The notes under the pieces were generated by a model. The model was not told where the DNA came from, did no database searches, and saw nothing but the letters and a program-made list of their open reading frames with translations. Positions 16,906 to 26,061 of a stretch of 38,099 nt of DNA are shown here, piece after piece; within the stretch, counting starts at the first letter, position 1; each line of letters opens with the position of its first letter. The DNA comes from Bacteroidales bacterium (GTDB taxonomy: Bacteria > Bacteroidota > Bacteroidia > Bacteroidales > UBA932). The translations under genes were made by a program, and so were the position numbers. The stretch lies in the NCBI GenBank assembly GCA_017451395.1, contig JAFSPR010000071.1:1-38099 (forward strand), given 5' to 3'.

Positions 16906-18588
16906 CTATTCTACGGTAAACAGTTTGTTCAGGCCGGTCTTGGAATCGTACACGCCAACATTTGCAAGCGCGATGCTGAAATCAGGATTGGCGGGGATAA
17001 GAGGGTCGGAGAGTTCCAGATAGAGAGTACCGGCGGAGGTGGAAGGAGTGAAGGAACTCACCACTGCGTTGTAGCCGGAGTGCCACTGACGGGGATCGTA
17101 GCCAAGAGGGCTTCTCACCATCTTGCCGTCACTTCCCTTCCACACCAGCCAGGCTTCACGTGGATTCATGGGAGCGGCGTAGCCGTTGTTGTAGAAACGG
17201 ATGGTGACCTTGCAGGGCTTTCCTGCCTCGACGGCCTCATAGTGGACGTCCTTGAGCACCAGGCGGTAACCCAGGTTCTTCTCAATCTCGTCAAAGCAGC
17301 CGTCCCTCTTCCAGCGGTTCAGGACATCCTGGTTGTATCCGTCGTGGAGATAGGTCCAGTGATAATCCTTCAGGTCCTTGAGGGTCTGGGGGCACAGGCA
17401 GAACTCTGAAACGGCGCAGGTTTCTCCGCCCATAATGGTGTAGCGGGTGTCCTTCTTCCAGAATTCGCGGGTGTTGTCATCCTCAAAAGTGCCCTGGTCG
17501 TTGGCGCTGGCCCCAAAGCAGTCGTTGTGGCCTGCAAGCCTTGAGGCAAGGGAGCCGTCGTGGGCGGTAGCATATGTAAGGGTGTCCTTAAGGGACATTC
17601 CGTACATCATCATCTTGAACTTGGGGGTACGGAGTTCAATCTGGCGGGATTCGGGAAGGGCTGCAAGAAGGGCATCCGTCACCTGTTTGCGGGGCTTGTA
17701 GTCATTTGCGCTCCTTGGACCCTGAATGAAGTGGGAGGTGTAATACCACTCACCCCATACGCCCACAAAACCTGCCTGGAGCACAAAGATCACGTCCTCG
17801 TACATCTGGAGGGTGGGCTTTAACTGCTCGATGTGCTTTAGCACCTGCTCAACCTCGGCGTCCTTTATATCGGCATACTGGTCCTGGGTGTAGGCAAAGC
17901 GGACGATGGCCTTGCAGCCGCCCTGACGCATAGCCTCCAGGTTTGCCTGGATGTTCTTGATGTACTTTGAGGTAATGTTTCCGCTGATGTAATCCGTGAG
18001 GTAGAACTCCAGAAGGAGGACGGAGTGGCCGGTTGCGCGCCTTGCCTTCACGTCACCCGCCTGAAGCGGAGAATCTTTGTCGGAGTGAATCTCGTGGGCG
18101 GCATACAGGCCCCTTTCAGGGTTCACTATGGTGGCCGATGTCTCATCATATTCAACGGCGGTACCCGCTACTGAATCATCAGGACCGGGGATGGCGCTCT
18201 TGCCGATACCCTTGATCTCAAACGAAAGGTCCTTGGAAGCGGCCTGGAAATCTCCGGCGGCATCCTGGGACACCTTCACCGCCACCTTTGTATCCTCGAT
18301 GGCAAACACGGAGACCTCAAACTCCTTGTCTGACTTGGCGCGGACACCTGCCATGGAGGGCTTGTCCACAACAACGCGGAAAGCGCCTTCGGACTTTGAA
18401 GAGAGTGTGAGGGTGAAGGATGATCCGGACTGGACAGCCTCAGTGGGCGTTCCGCTTACGGAGAGTTCGGGATCTGCTTTCTCCTTCTTGCCGGATCCGC
18501 CTGAAGGAGTGGGATCCTGTTTCTGGGCGCAGGCCGCCACAAGAAGCAGCGCTGCGGCAAAAGGAAGTATTCTTGAAAGTGTTTTCAT
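16906..18588 (-). CDS. DUF4874/DUF4832 lipoprotein, candidate glycan-active protein
   Basis: 560 residues. Lipobox Cys20 (VAAC), a Ser/Gly/Lys linker, and a bacterial Ig-like beta domain at about 40-130. DUF4874 covers about 150-320 and begins with NPERGLY; DUF4832 covers about 340-555. Conserved candidates for catalysis are Glu280 in VWGEW and Glu389 in MGGETC, both kept in the partial copy at 2-943. DUF4874 looks barrel-like, and the GEW strand end resembles the acid/base position of clan GH-A enzymes; this is an inference. Several Cys residues in the C-terminal half could form disulfides in the periplasm or at the surface. It follows susD by 5 bases, the usual place for a surface glycan-binding protein or an endo-acting enzyme. 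Confidence 0.88.
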   Translation of the reverse strand: MKTLSRILPFAAALLLVAACAQKQDPTPSGGSGKKEKADPELSVSGTPTEAVQSGSSFTLTLSSKSEGAFRVVVDKPSMAGVRAKSDKEFEVSVFAIEDTKVAVKVSQDAAGDFQAASKDLSFEIKGIGKSAIPGPDDSVAGTAVEYDETSATIVNPERGLYAAHEIHSDKDSPLQAGDVKARRATGHSVLLLEFYLTDYISGNITSKYIKNIQANLEAMRQGGCKAIVRFAYTQDQYADIKDAEVEQVLKHIEQLKPTLQMYEDVIFVLQAGFVGVWGEWYYTSHFIQGPRSANDYKPRKQVTDALLAALPESRQIELRTPKFKMMMYGMSLKDTLTYATAHDGSLASRLAGHNDCFGASANDQGTFEDDNTREFWKKDTRYTIMGGETCAVSEFCLCPQTLKDLKDYHWTYLHDGYNQDVLNRWKRDGCFDEIEKNLGYRLVLKDVHYEAVEAGKPCKVTIRFYNNGYAAPMNPREAWLVWKGSDGKMVRSPLGYDPRQWHSGYNAVVSSFTPSTSAGTLYLELSDPLIPANPDFSIALANVGVYDSKTGLNKLFTVE

Positions 18589-18593
18589 CTGTA

Positions 18594-20441
18594 TTAGTCT
18601 GTTGCTACGTTATTGGAGCGGGGATCGTTCTGGGCGATTCCGCTGGTCAGGATCTCATCGTCGGGGATGAGCAGGGCGATACGGGGATCGTCGTAGTTGA
18701 TGGTGGTGAAGGGATGGTAACCCACATAGCGGCGGTCCAGGGTCTTCTTGTTGCGGAAGACGGAGAACATGCGGTCTCCCTCGAAGCAGAGTTCCATACG
18801 GCGCTCGTCAAGGACTACGTCAAGGGATGATTCGTAGCCGCGGGCGGCCATATTTCCGGTTGTGAACATAGCGTCGTTGGGAAGGCCAGCGCGCTTACGG
18901 ATGAGGTTCACGTCCTCAAGGGCTTTGTCGTCATTGTGGAGACGAGCATATGCCTCGGCCCTGTTCAGGAACACCTCTCCCCAGCGGAGCATAACGGGAG
19001 AAGAGAGGGTGGCCTGGCCGTCCTGCCAGGAGAACTTGGTGTTCATATAAGGCATATACATATTGGTACGGAAGGCCCAGCCGTCGGTCTCGTCAATGTC
19101 CGGGCGGATATAGGCGGGAGTCTTGCCGCCGAAGAAGGTGGCGTCTCCTGTGAAGTTGTGGTCTATGAAATAGCGGGTATAGCCGTTCACGTTGGTCTTC
19201 TTGGCGGTGTACTCCGTTCCCTCATAGGTGAACACGTAATCACCTGCGGCGTTGGGAGTGAGGCCGGCCACGTGAGCGGTGTAGCAGGCGTCGTTCTCAA
19301 ACGGTACGGGGAAGCAGACGGTCTGCTTGCCGTTATTCAGGACAACCGTCTTAGCGGGCATTCCGGAAGCGGGCCATTCTGCTGTTGCGGGATACCACTT
19401 GTAGACGAAGTAGGCGTTGAAGCGGTTGTCGGCGCAGGAGCCGTCAGGATTCTTATAACGGTTGAACAGTTCAATGAGTTCGTCGCTCCAGTACCATTCT
19501 CCCCAACCGTTGGTGCTATATTCCTGGCACAGGTACATGGCGCCGATGGAAGCCTCCGGTGAAGGGTGGTCGTTGGGGTTGATGTAATGGACGCACCAGA
19601 TGGTTTCCTTGGAAGCCCAGGTGGCCTTGGGATAATTCTGGAGGTCTGTGAGAGGATATACGCCCTTCACATAGGCGGGAGCGCTGTCGATGAGTTCATT
19701 GCATACATTGACGCAGTCCTCAAGGTGATCGTCGCCCATAAACAGGTACACGCGCGCAAGGAGGGCGCGGGCCGCGGTTGCCGACACATAGGAGGCGTCT
19801 CCGCGGGGAGAGCCGGCGTCCATATACTCGATGGCTTTCTTGAGGTCCTCAACGATTGCGTCGAATACCTCGCCGACGCTTGCGCGGGTGGTGGTGGAAT
19901 AGTCCATACCTATGCGGAGGGGAACTCCGGGAAGGTCACGGCCGCATACATAGGGACGGGCGAAGAGAGTCACCATATGGAAGTGGGCGATGGCGCGGAA
20001 GAAGTAGTTCTCGCCAAGGAGTTGGGATGTCTCCTTGGGGTTGTCGCTGGTATCGGGGTTCAGTTCCTCGATGTTGGAGTTGGCTGCATAGATTATCTTG
20101 TAGGCCATCCACCAGGTGTAGGTCTTGTTCTTTCCGCGGGGTACGTCCTCATAGCGGTAAGGGGAAGTGAAGGGGTCTTCGGAGTAACCGGAAACGGTCA
20201 CGTTGTCGCCGCGGCTTTCGGCCAACTGGAACAGGTGACGGAGATAGGTGTTTCCGGCCTCGGCGGTTCCCTTGTATTCAAGGTTGTCCTTGAAAAGGGC
20301 GTAGATGCCGTCCGTGGTATATACGGCCGATGCAGGATTCTCCTTGAGGGAGGACGATGTCATTGCATCGGAGGAATAGAAGTCCATCTTGCAGGACACC
20401 ATAGCGATGAGGGCGATGCCGATTGCTAATATCTTTTTCAT
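18594..20441 (-). CDS. susD: SusD/RagB-family glycan-binding lipoprotein (locus B)
   Basis: 615 residues; lipobox at Cys17 (MVSC). SusD/RagB layout with N-terminal helices and the C-terminal family blocks LRWGEVFLNRAEAYA and LDERRMELCFEG. A long insertion-rich middle (about 330-470), rich in Tyr, Trp and Gly, probably forms the ligand surface. It is about 47 residues longer than the locus A paralogue. It lies 15 bases after susC and 5 bases before the DUF4832 gene. By family it caps the SusC barrel and recruits the oligosaccharide. Confidence 0.95.
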   Translation of the reverse strand: MKKILAIGIALIAMVSCKMDFYSSDAMTSSSLKENPASAVYTTDGIYALFKDNLEYKGTAEAGNTYLRHLFQLAESRGDNVTVSGYSEDPFTSPYRYEDVPRGKNKTYTWWMAYKIIYAANSNIEELNPDTSDNPKETSQLLGENYFFRAIAHFHMVTLFARPYVCGRDLPGVPLRIGMDYSTTTRASVGEVFDAIVEDLKKAIEYMDAGSPRGDASYVSATAARALLARVYLFMGDDHLEDCVNVCNELIDSAPAYVKGVYPLTDLQNYPKATWASKETIWCVHYINPNDHPSPEASIGAMYLCQEYSTNGWGEWYWSDELIELFNRYKNPDGSCADNRFNAYFVYKWYPATAEWPASGMPAKTVVLNNGKQTVCFPVPFENDACYTAHVAGLTPNAAGDYVFTYEGTEYTAKKTNVNGYTRYFIDHNFTGDATFFGGKTPAYIRPDIDETDGWAFRTNMYMPYMNTKFSWQDGQATLSSPVMLRWGEVFLNRAEAYARLHNDDKALEDVNLIRKRAGLPNDAMFTTGNMAARGYESSLDVVLDERRMELCFEGDRMFSVFRNKKTLDRRYVGYHPFTTINYDDPRIALLIPDDEILTSGIAQNDPRSNNVATD

Positions 20442-20456
20442 AACTGTAGTCTCCTT

Positions 20457-23400
20457 TTAGAATTTGATGTCAATACCCAGGACAACCGACATGGGAACGG
20501 GGTAAATATCGGCATACATACCGGGCAGGCTGTAAGAGCCAACCTCCAGGTTTACTTCGGGGTCCATATCGGAGAAGCGGGTGAGGGTGAGGAGGTTATC
20601 GGCCGATACGAAGACGCGCGCGCCGCTCATCTTGATCTTGCTGATAAGGCTTGTGGGGAAGTCGTAGGACAGGGTGACGTTCCTCAGGCGGAAGAAACTG
20701 CCGTCCTCAAGATAACGTGAGGATAGTTCGTGGGCCTGGCTGTTGCCGCCTCTCTTGGCCTCAGGGTGGGTGGCCATATAGTTGGTTCCGTCAGGGTCTC
20801 CGTCCTTCCAGCGGATCCAGCCAAGGCCCGTGTTGAGGCTCTGCTGGTTGTACTGCTGCTGGGCGCCGTCGGTGTCCATAATGGTCCAGCGGGTGCGGTT
20901 GAAGATCTTGTTGCCCACCATGAAACTGCCGTTTGCGCTGAGGGTGATGCCCTTCCAGGACACGCCAAGGTTCAGACCGCCGGTGAGCCAGGGAGTTGCG
21001 CTTCCCACAAGTTGGGAAGTGGCGTCTCCGTAACTGCTGGTGATGATTCCGTCACCGGCCTTGTACTGGTCAGCGTCATAAAGGTCGGCGTCAAGTTCCT
21101 CCTGGGTGATGATGTGCTCCCACTGGGGTTTACCGTTCTCCACGTTCACGCCCATCCACTTTGGCATATACCAGGAGTAGATCTGCTGGCCTTCCCTCAC
21201 CAGTTGGGTTACCTCCGCGCGGGTAAGGGGCATATCGGCGTGATCCGGAAGTTCAACCACGCGGTTCTGGTTGAGACCGAGGTTGAAGCCCATTGTGACG
21301 TTCCAGTCGCGGTTGCGGAAAACAGAACCGTCGGCGGCGAGTTCAAGGCCCATATTCCGTACCTTACCCACGTTGTCCATCACGGAGAAGAAACCGGTTG
21401 AAGGAGCCTGGGGACGGTCCAGAAGGAGACGGGTGTTGAGCGTGTGGTACGCGTCAAGGGTGATGTTCCAGTTCTTGGCGATTGTTGCATCTACGCCGAG
21501 GCTGGTCATATACGCTTCCTCCCAGCCCAGTTTGAAGTTGGCCTGACGCTGAAGGAATGCGGCGACCACATTATTATATTGGGCGGTTAGAGAGAATGTA
21601 TCCTGGTACTGGAAGGGAGCGATAGCGTCGTTGCCGGTCTTACCGAATCCGGCGCGTACTTTCAGGAAACTCAGAACGTTGTTACCCTTGAGGAAATCCT
21701 CGTTGGAGGCCACCCAGGCGGCTGAAACTCCGGGGAAGAAACCACCGCGGTTGAGGGGGCCGAACTTGTAACTTTCGTCGTAACGGAGAGAAGCCGTCAC
21801 GATGTACTTCCCGAGGTATGAGTACTGAGCCTGCGCAAGGAGGGCCCAGGCGCGGGTGTGGTAGTCACTGCCCTCACCCAGGATGCCGTCAGGGGCGCAG
21901 TTGCTGATGGAGCGCTGGCCTGCGGGGAAGCGGTCTCCGGAAACGGCCAGGTTACGGGAATAGCCTTCGCTGTACTCCCAGCCCACCACTGCGTTTACGT
22001 CGTGACCCACGCCGAAGGTCTTGTGGAACTTGGCGAGGTTGGTGGTGCCCCAGCCGTTCCATTCTCCGTCGGAGTTGGAATAGGAGCCCTTTGAATCGGC
22101 CACTTCAGTGGTGCGGGGATCGTAGTAACTCTCCCAGAAGGAGTTGGAACTGTCGTAGCGGTTGGTGGACACAAGGGTGAGCCAGTCCGTTACGTTCCAG
22201 GTGAGCTGGAGGTCTGCGGTGAGGTTTTCTCCGTGGCCTTTCTCGTAGTTGTATTTCTCGTTGTGCAGGATGTTGTAGGTATTCTTGGAATACCACTTCT
22301 TGCGGTTGTCGGGACGGGTGCTGGAGTCAATCTTGATGGGGTCCGTGGTGTAGTAGTCGTCCTCTATCACGTAGGGAACGTCAAACGGCATCATTGTGTA
22401 TGCGGCCTCACGGGTGCGCCATTTCTCGGAGTCGGAGTAGTCCTTGGCGTAATTCACGCGGACGTTCATCAGGAGGCGGTCAGTGATGGGGGCCGACAGG
22501 TTTGCGCGGGCTGCGGTACGCTTGTAGCCGGTGTTGATCATAGTACCCTTCTCGTTGTAGTGGTCAAGGCTCACATAGTAGTTCACCTTGCCGGCCTTTC
22601 CGGATACGGAAGCGTAGTAGTCCTGGACAAGACCCGTGCTGAACACGGCGTCAATCCAGTTGAAGTTCTGGACGTCAAGCATATCCTCCGCGGGGGCGTT
22701 GCTCTTGATGGAGCCCTTGTAGAGGATCTTGCAGAAGTCGTACATCTCGTAGGAGTCCATCGGCCTGAAATGACCGGTGAGGGCCTTCTTCACACCCGCG
22801 CTTGCCTTGAAGTTCACCTGGACCTTGTCCTGCCTGGCGCTCTTGGTGGTGACAACTATGACGCCGCCGGCTGCCGCGGCACCGTAAAGGGCCGTGGCCG
22901 ATGCATCCTTAAGGACGGTGAGGGTTTCAATGTCGTTGGGGTTGAAACTGCCGCCTGCAACGCCGTCAACGACGTACAGAGGGCCTGCGCCTGCGGTGAT
23001 GGAACCGGTACCGCGGATGCGGATATCGGCGCTGGCGCCGGGCTGGCCGGTGGAGTTCATAACCATAACGCCGGCAACCTTGCCCTGGAGCATATTGCCT
23101 ACGTCGGCGGTGGTAACGTCAGTGAGTTTATCTCCGTCCATGGAAACCACGGCGCTGGTGAGTTCCGCCTTCTTCTGGGAGGTGAAACCCAGCACCACCA
23201 CTTCCTCAAGAAGCTCTGTATCCTGGCTGAGTTGAGCGTTTACCACTGTCCTGCCGCCTATTTCAACGGTTACGGAAGTGTAGCCAAGGCTGGAAAAGGT
23301 GATTGAACCGTCCTTGGGCGCGGAGATGACATACTTGCCCTCGTAGTCCGTGACCGTACCGGCACCGGAAGAGAGCATTACGCCTGCGCCAATGATCGGT

Positions 23401-23516
23401 TGTCCGTCTGTAGCGTCCACTACGGTACCGGAGACATTGATGTTCTGGGCCATAGCAAGCAGTGGCAGCGACATTGCCGCCATCACCATCATTGCCCGGA
23501 TGAATAATCGTTTCAT
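20457..23516 (-). CDS. susC: SusC/RagA-family TonB-dependent outer-membrane transporter (locus B)
   Basis: 1019 residues; Sec signal peptide cleaved near AMAQ (residue 24). A carboxypeptidase-D-regulatory-like domain (about 27-105) is followed by the plug (about 115-225, with RGTGSI and PLYVVDGVAGG) and the barrel, which ends in the aromatic-hydrophobic IKF. No STN signalling domain. It shares its organisation and many plug residues with the locus A protein, so the two are paralogues. It starts 21 bases after the kbaZ-like gene, which places a cytoplasmic sugar-phosphate gene and an outer-membrane transporter in one operon. Confidence 0.96.
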   Translation of the reverse strand: MKRLFIRAMMVMAAMSLPLLAMAQNINVSGTVVDATDGQPIIGAGVMLSSGAGTVTDYEGKYVISAPKDGSITFSSLGYTSVTVEIGGRTVVNAQLSQDTELLEEVVVLGFTSQKKAELTSAVVSMDGDKLTDVTTADVGNMLQGKVAGVMVMNSTGQPGASADIRIRGTGSITAGAGPLYVVDGVAGGSFNPNDIETLTVLKDASATALYGAAAAGGVIVVTTKSARQDKVQVNFKASAGVKKALTGHFRPMDSYEMYDFCKILYKGSIKSNAPAEDMLDVQNFNWIDAVFSTGLVQDYYASVSGKAGKVNYYVSLDHYNEKGTMINTGYKRTAARANLSAPITDRLLMNVRVNYAKDYSDSEKWRTREAAYTMMPFDVPYVIEDDYYTTDPIKIDSSTRPDNRKKWYSKNTYNILHNEKYNYEKGHGENLTADLQLTWNVTDWLTLVSTNRYDSSNSFWESYYDPRTTEVADSKGSYSNSDGEWNGWGTTNLAKFHKTFGVGHDVNAVVGWEYSEGYSRNLAVSGDRFPAGQRSISNCAPDGILGEGSDYHTRAWALLAQAQYSYLGKYIVTASLRYDESYKFGPLNRGGFFPGVSAAWVASNEDFLKGNNVLSFLKVRAGFGKTGNDAIAPFQYQDTFSLTAQYNNVVAAFLQRQANFKLGWEEAYMTSLGVDATIAKNWNITLDAYHTLNTRLLLDRPQAPSTGFFSVMDNVGKVRNMGLELAADGSVFRNRDWNVTMGFNLGLNQNRVVELPDHADMPLTRAEVTQLVREGQQIYSWYMPKWMGVNVENGKPQWEHIITQEELDADLYDADQYKAGDGIITSSYGDATSQLVGSATPWLTGGLNLGVSWKGITLSANGSFMVGNKIFNRTRWTIMDTDGAQQQYNQQSLNTGLGWIRWKDGDPDGTNYMATHPEAKRGGNSQAHELSSRYLEDGSFFRLRNVTLSYDFPTSLISKIKMSGARVFVSADNLLTLTRFSDMDPEVNLEVGSYSLPGMYADIYPVPMSVVLGIDIKF

Positions 23517-23537
23517 TGGTTATAGTTTTATTTGATT

Positions 23538-24764
23538 TTACAGAAGATCGTTCACGTTCACAAGGTTGAACGCTCGGAAATACTTGTCCATATCGCGCTC
23601 TATGCGGCCGAGTACTATTTCCTCCGCGTCAATTCCAAGCCTCTGGAGGTTTGCATAGAGGAAGCCGCGGGCGGCAAGGGTGCGGGGCTGCTGCCAGATG
23701 TACCTGCAGCAGGTGGCCACTATCCAGTCCTGGCGCTCCGGGGTGAGGGCATGGAGGGACTTTCCCTGCTCATCCTCGTGGAGCCATTTTTCCCAGCGGT
23801 GGCTGTCCTCAACCTCCTTCAGGAGAACTTCCTTCATATGGGAAAGGACTGCTACGCGGCCTTCCGCGTGGTGCTTTTTCTCAAGCTCCTCCAGTTCACA
23901 GAGGGCGCGGTATTCTGACATAGTGAATTCAGGGCCTACGTTGGCTGCTCCCATTCCGCAGAGAGGATACTCCTCAGGGTTAGCCACATCATCGGTGTAA
24001 TGACCTTTGATGTAGCTACCCAGAGGACGTACCTTGGACGTAAGCCGGCGTGCAACCTCTCCGTCGAAGATGGTGGTGTCAAGGTCTGTTCCCACCTTTC
24101 CTACGATGAAGCAGGGCCATACATCCGGCAGTCCTGCAACCATTAACCCATTTTTTAAATCACTAATGAAAGTGTCGAAAGTAGTTTCGTCGGCAAGGCC
24201 GCCGTGCACTTCCTCCGTTCCCACCTCATAGGAGATGGGAGCGACTCCGTGCTCCTTGCGGAATTTCTCCACGTGGGAGATAAGTTCCACGGTGCGGGCG
24301 GCAACCACGTGAATGTCTATTATTTCCCCCTTGGGGACGTTGATGTCTACGGTAGGATCCACGTGGATGAGGTCATATCCGGCAAGCACCGCAGCCTCGA
24401 ATGACTTCTTCACGCCGTCCATAGCGTCTTTGACGCTCCACTTTTCCACGCGCTGCCTGTCCTTGAGCCAGGGGCCGCCGTGGTCTATGGCGATTATGAC
24501 GTCTCCGGTGAAATTCACGCGCTCCGTCTCAAAGCGGACGGTGCGCACGAAGTCTTCCTGCGTCATTCCGGTGTAACCTCCGTCACAGTCAATCTGGTTG
24601 AGGGTGGCGGCGAAATAGATGGGGGCGTTGTTGCGCTTTGCAGCCCTCAGGGATGCGCGGATTACGGTAGGAGAATTGGGGCAGGCCGCAAAGATGGTGC
24701 GGGGAATGCCGGTTTTCTCACGGATGGCGTCCAACTTGTGGAGCAGTTGTTCTGTCTTAGGCAT
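23538..24764 (-). CDS. kbaZ: GatZ/KbaZ/AgaZ-family protein (tagatose-bisphosphate aldolase accessory subunit)
   Basis: 408 residues, cytoplasmic, no signal. The family is recognised from NQIDCDGGYTGMT (56-68), the IDHGGPW stretch, a GTEEVHGG block and a C-terminal region with VGPEFTMSEY and a Trp/Tyr-rich end. In enterobacteria GatZ/KbaZ stabilises the catalytic class II aldolase GatY/KbaY, which splits tagatose-1,6-bisphosphate to dihydroxyacetone phosphate and glyceraldehyde-3-phosphate, the last step of GalNAc/galactosamine breakdown. No catalytic partner is encoded here. The protein is clearly diverged (GDHLGP of E. coli reads AIDHGGPW), so it may have a different or independent activity. 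It starts 8 bases after agaS. Family confident; exact role uncertain. Confidence 0.87.
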   Translation of the reverse strand: MPKTEQLLHKLDAIREKTGIPRTIFAACPNSPTVIRASLRAAKRNNAPIYFAATLNQIDCDGGYTGMTQEDFVRTVRFETERVNFTGDVIIAIDHGGPWLKDRQRVEKWSVKDAMDGVKKSFEAAVLAGYDLIHVDPTVDINVPKGEIIDIHVVAARTVELISHVEKFRKEHGVAPISYEVGTEEVHGGLADETTFDTFISDLKNGLMVAGLPDVWPCFIVGKVGTDLDTTIFDGEVARRLTSKVRPLGSYIKGHYTDDVANPEEYPLCGMGAANVGPEFTMSEYRALCELEELEKKHHAEGRVAVLSHMKEVLLKEVEDSHRWEKWLHEDEQGKSLHALTPERQDWIVATCCRYIWQQPRTLAARGFLYANLQRLGIDAEEIVLGRIERDMDKYFRAFNLVNVNDLL

Positions 24765-24772
24765 TTTTCTTA

Positions 24773-25891
24773 TTAATTATATAAGGTAACGCCCTCCACC
24801 ACTCTGGAAATGTTTCCGGAGATGGACGGAGAGTCCGGGCTCAGGCCCAGATCCAGCGATTTGAAGAATCCAAGGAGTTGGCCCACCCAGGCGAAACTGA
24901 TGCAGCCGTAGCAGGGGGGCATGGCAGGATTCATTCCGGTGATGATTCCAAGGTCATAGTAGGATTCATCGATGGAAGGGTCGTCGGCCGATATCACGAG
25001 GGTTCCCTTTACGTTGTTGTTGGCCTTTACCTGACGGATGAGGTCAAGTTCATAGCGGCGCACCTTAGGATTTGGCGAGAGAAGGTACACAAGAAGGGAA
25101 TTGGGCTTCACCACTGCCTTGGGACCGTGACGGAAGCCAAGGAAGGAATCGTAGGAGCACATCACGGCGCCGTCCGTAAGTTCCTGGAGTTTGAGGCGGC
25201 ATTCCTCCGCCACGCCCTTCAGGGGGCCGGAGCCAAGGAACACTGCGCGCTCGAAATCCCGGGAGGCGATGTCCTTGATGGCTTCCTCGTACTTGTCAAG
25301 GGACTTCTCCACTGCGCCTGCAACCTCCCTGATAAGGGGGATGTCATCCTCAATGTGGTCTATGTTGGCTATCATAGAGCACGTGAGGAGCATTGTTGAA
25401 TAACTGCTTGTCATTGCCAGGGAGAGGTCGTTGGTCTCCGGAGGGAGGAGAACGCAGAGGATGTTCTCACCCTTCATCTGGGCCAGTTCACCGTCCTTGT
25501 TGCAGGTGATGAAGATATGGGCAACCTTTCCGGCGCTGCCTTCCACCGCCCTCAGGGCGCCCACGCTTTCCGGGCTGTTGCCGCTGCGGGCGAAACTCAC
25601 CAGAAGCACCTTGCTTGAAGAGTCGAAGTACATCTGGGGGTTGGTGATTATATCGGTGGTGGCAATTGCGCGCGCTCCCCTGAAACTGGTGGTGTAAAGG
25701 GCGGGCTCCAGGGCGTCTCCGATATAGGCCGATGTCCCGGCGCCGGTGAGCACTACATCGTAGCCGGCGTTTAGGTATTTGTCCTTGAAGGCTTTGATTT
25801 CCTGCTTCTGGGCAAGGATGGAATCCAGGGTCTTGAGCCAGACTGCCGGCTGCTGCCTGATTTCCCGGTAAGTGTTATAACTGTAGTTCAT
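24773..25891 (-). CDS. agaS: AgaS-type SIS-domain galactosamine-6-phosphate deaminase/isomerase
   Basis: 372 residues from the ATG ending at 25891; a TTG two codons upstream is less likely. Two SIS sugar-phosphate-binding domains: the first with TGAGTSAYIGD and RSGNSPES (102-109), the second with LGSGPLKGVAEE and FLGFRHGPK (250-258), a block typical of AgaS. AgaS converts galactosamine-6-phosphate to tagatose-6-phosphate plus ammonia in the cytoplasm. It is the first gene of locus B, with the kbaZ-like gene next, so the two likely run consecutive parts of the GalNAc route. It lacks the glutaminase domain of GlmS. AgaS is favoured over other SIS isomerases by both motif and neighbour. Confidence 0.9.
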   Translation of the reverse strand: MNYSYNTYREIRQQPAVWLKTLDSILAQKQEIKAFKDKYLNAGYDVVLTGAGTSAYIGDALEPALYTTSFRGARAIATTDIITNPQMYFDSSSKVLLVSFARSGNSPESVGALRAVEGSAGKVAHIFITCNKDGELAQMKGENILCVLLPPETNDLSLAMTSSYSTMLLTCSMIANIDHIEDDIPLIREVAGAVEKSLDKYEEAIKDIASRDFERAVFLGSGPLKGVAEECRLKLQELTDGAVMCSYDSFLGFRHGPKAVVKPNSLLVYLLSPNPKVRRYELDLIRQVKANNNVKGTLVISADDPSIDESYYDLGIITGMNPAMPPCYGCISFAWVGQLLGFFKSLDLGLSPDSPSISGNISRVVEGVTLYN

Positions 25892-25910
25892 TTGCAATTT
25901 TATCAGTAAG

Positions 25911-25918
25911 CAAATTTA
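25911..25918 (-). promoter_or_regulatory. Predicted -7 box for the agaS operon
   Basis: Minus-strand TAAATTTG matches TAnnTTTG, 20 bases before the agaS ATG. No good -33 TTG is seen; that position falls in the left arm of the inverted repeat at 25937-25949. Confidence 0.5.
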
Positions 25919-25936
25919 GGTTTTTTTATCCAAAAA

Positions 25937-25982
25937 GTTTCGGTTTGAGTTTTGATTTTTTATTCAACGCTCAAACCGAAAC
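25937..25982. promoter_or_regulatory. Perfect 13-base inverted repeat upstream of agaS, probable operator
   Basis: GTTTCGGTTTGAG at 25937-25949 and its exact reverse complement CTCAAACCGAAAC at 25970-25982 are separated by 20 bases. The repeat lies over the -33 region of the agaS promoter. Its CTCAAA...GAAA pattern recurs near the DeoR gene's own promoter. DeoR-family repressors often bind GAAA/TTTC-rich repeats. Alternatively it is a weak terminator for the upstream deoR-type gene, since TTTTT follows on the minus strand. Confidence 0.55.
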
Positions 25983-26061
25983 ACTATCAGCCTATTATAT
26001 ACAATTAATAATCAGCACATTAACCCGCGAATAAAAAATATTTCAACAGGTTTCGCTTTTA

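Noticed and set aside
4234-23516. SusC genes as transenvelope signalling receptors
   Set aside because: Neither SusC protein has an N-terminal STN domain, and no sigma or anti-sigma gene is in the window.
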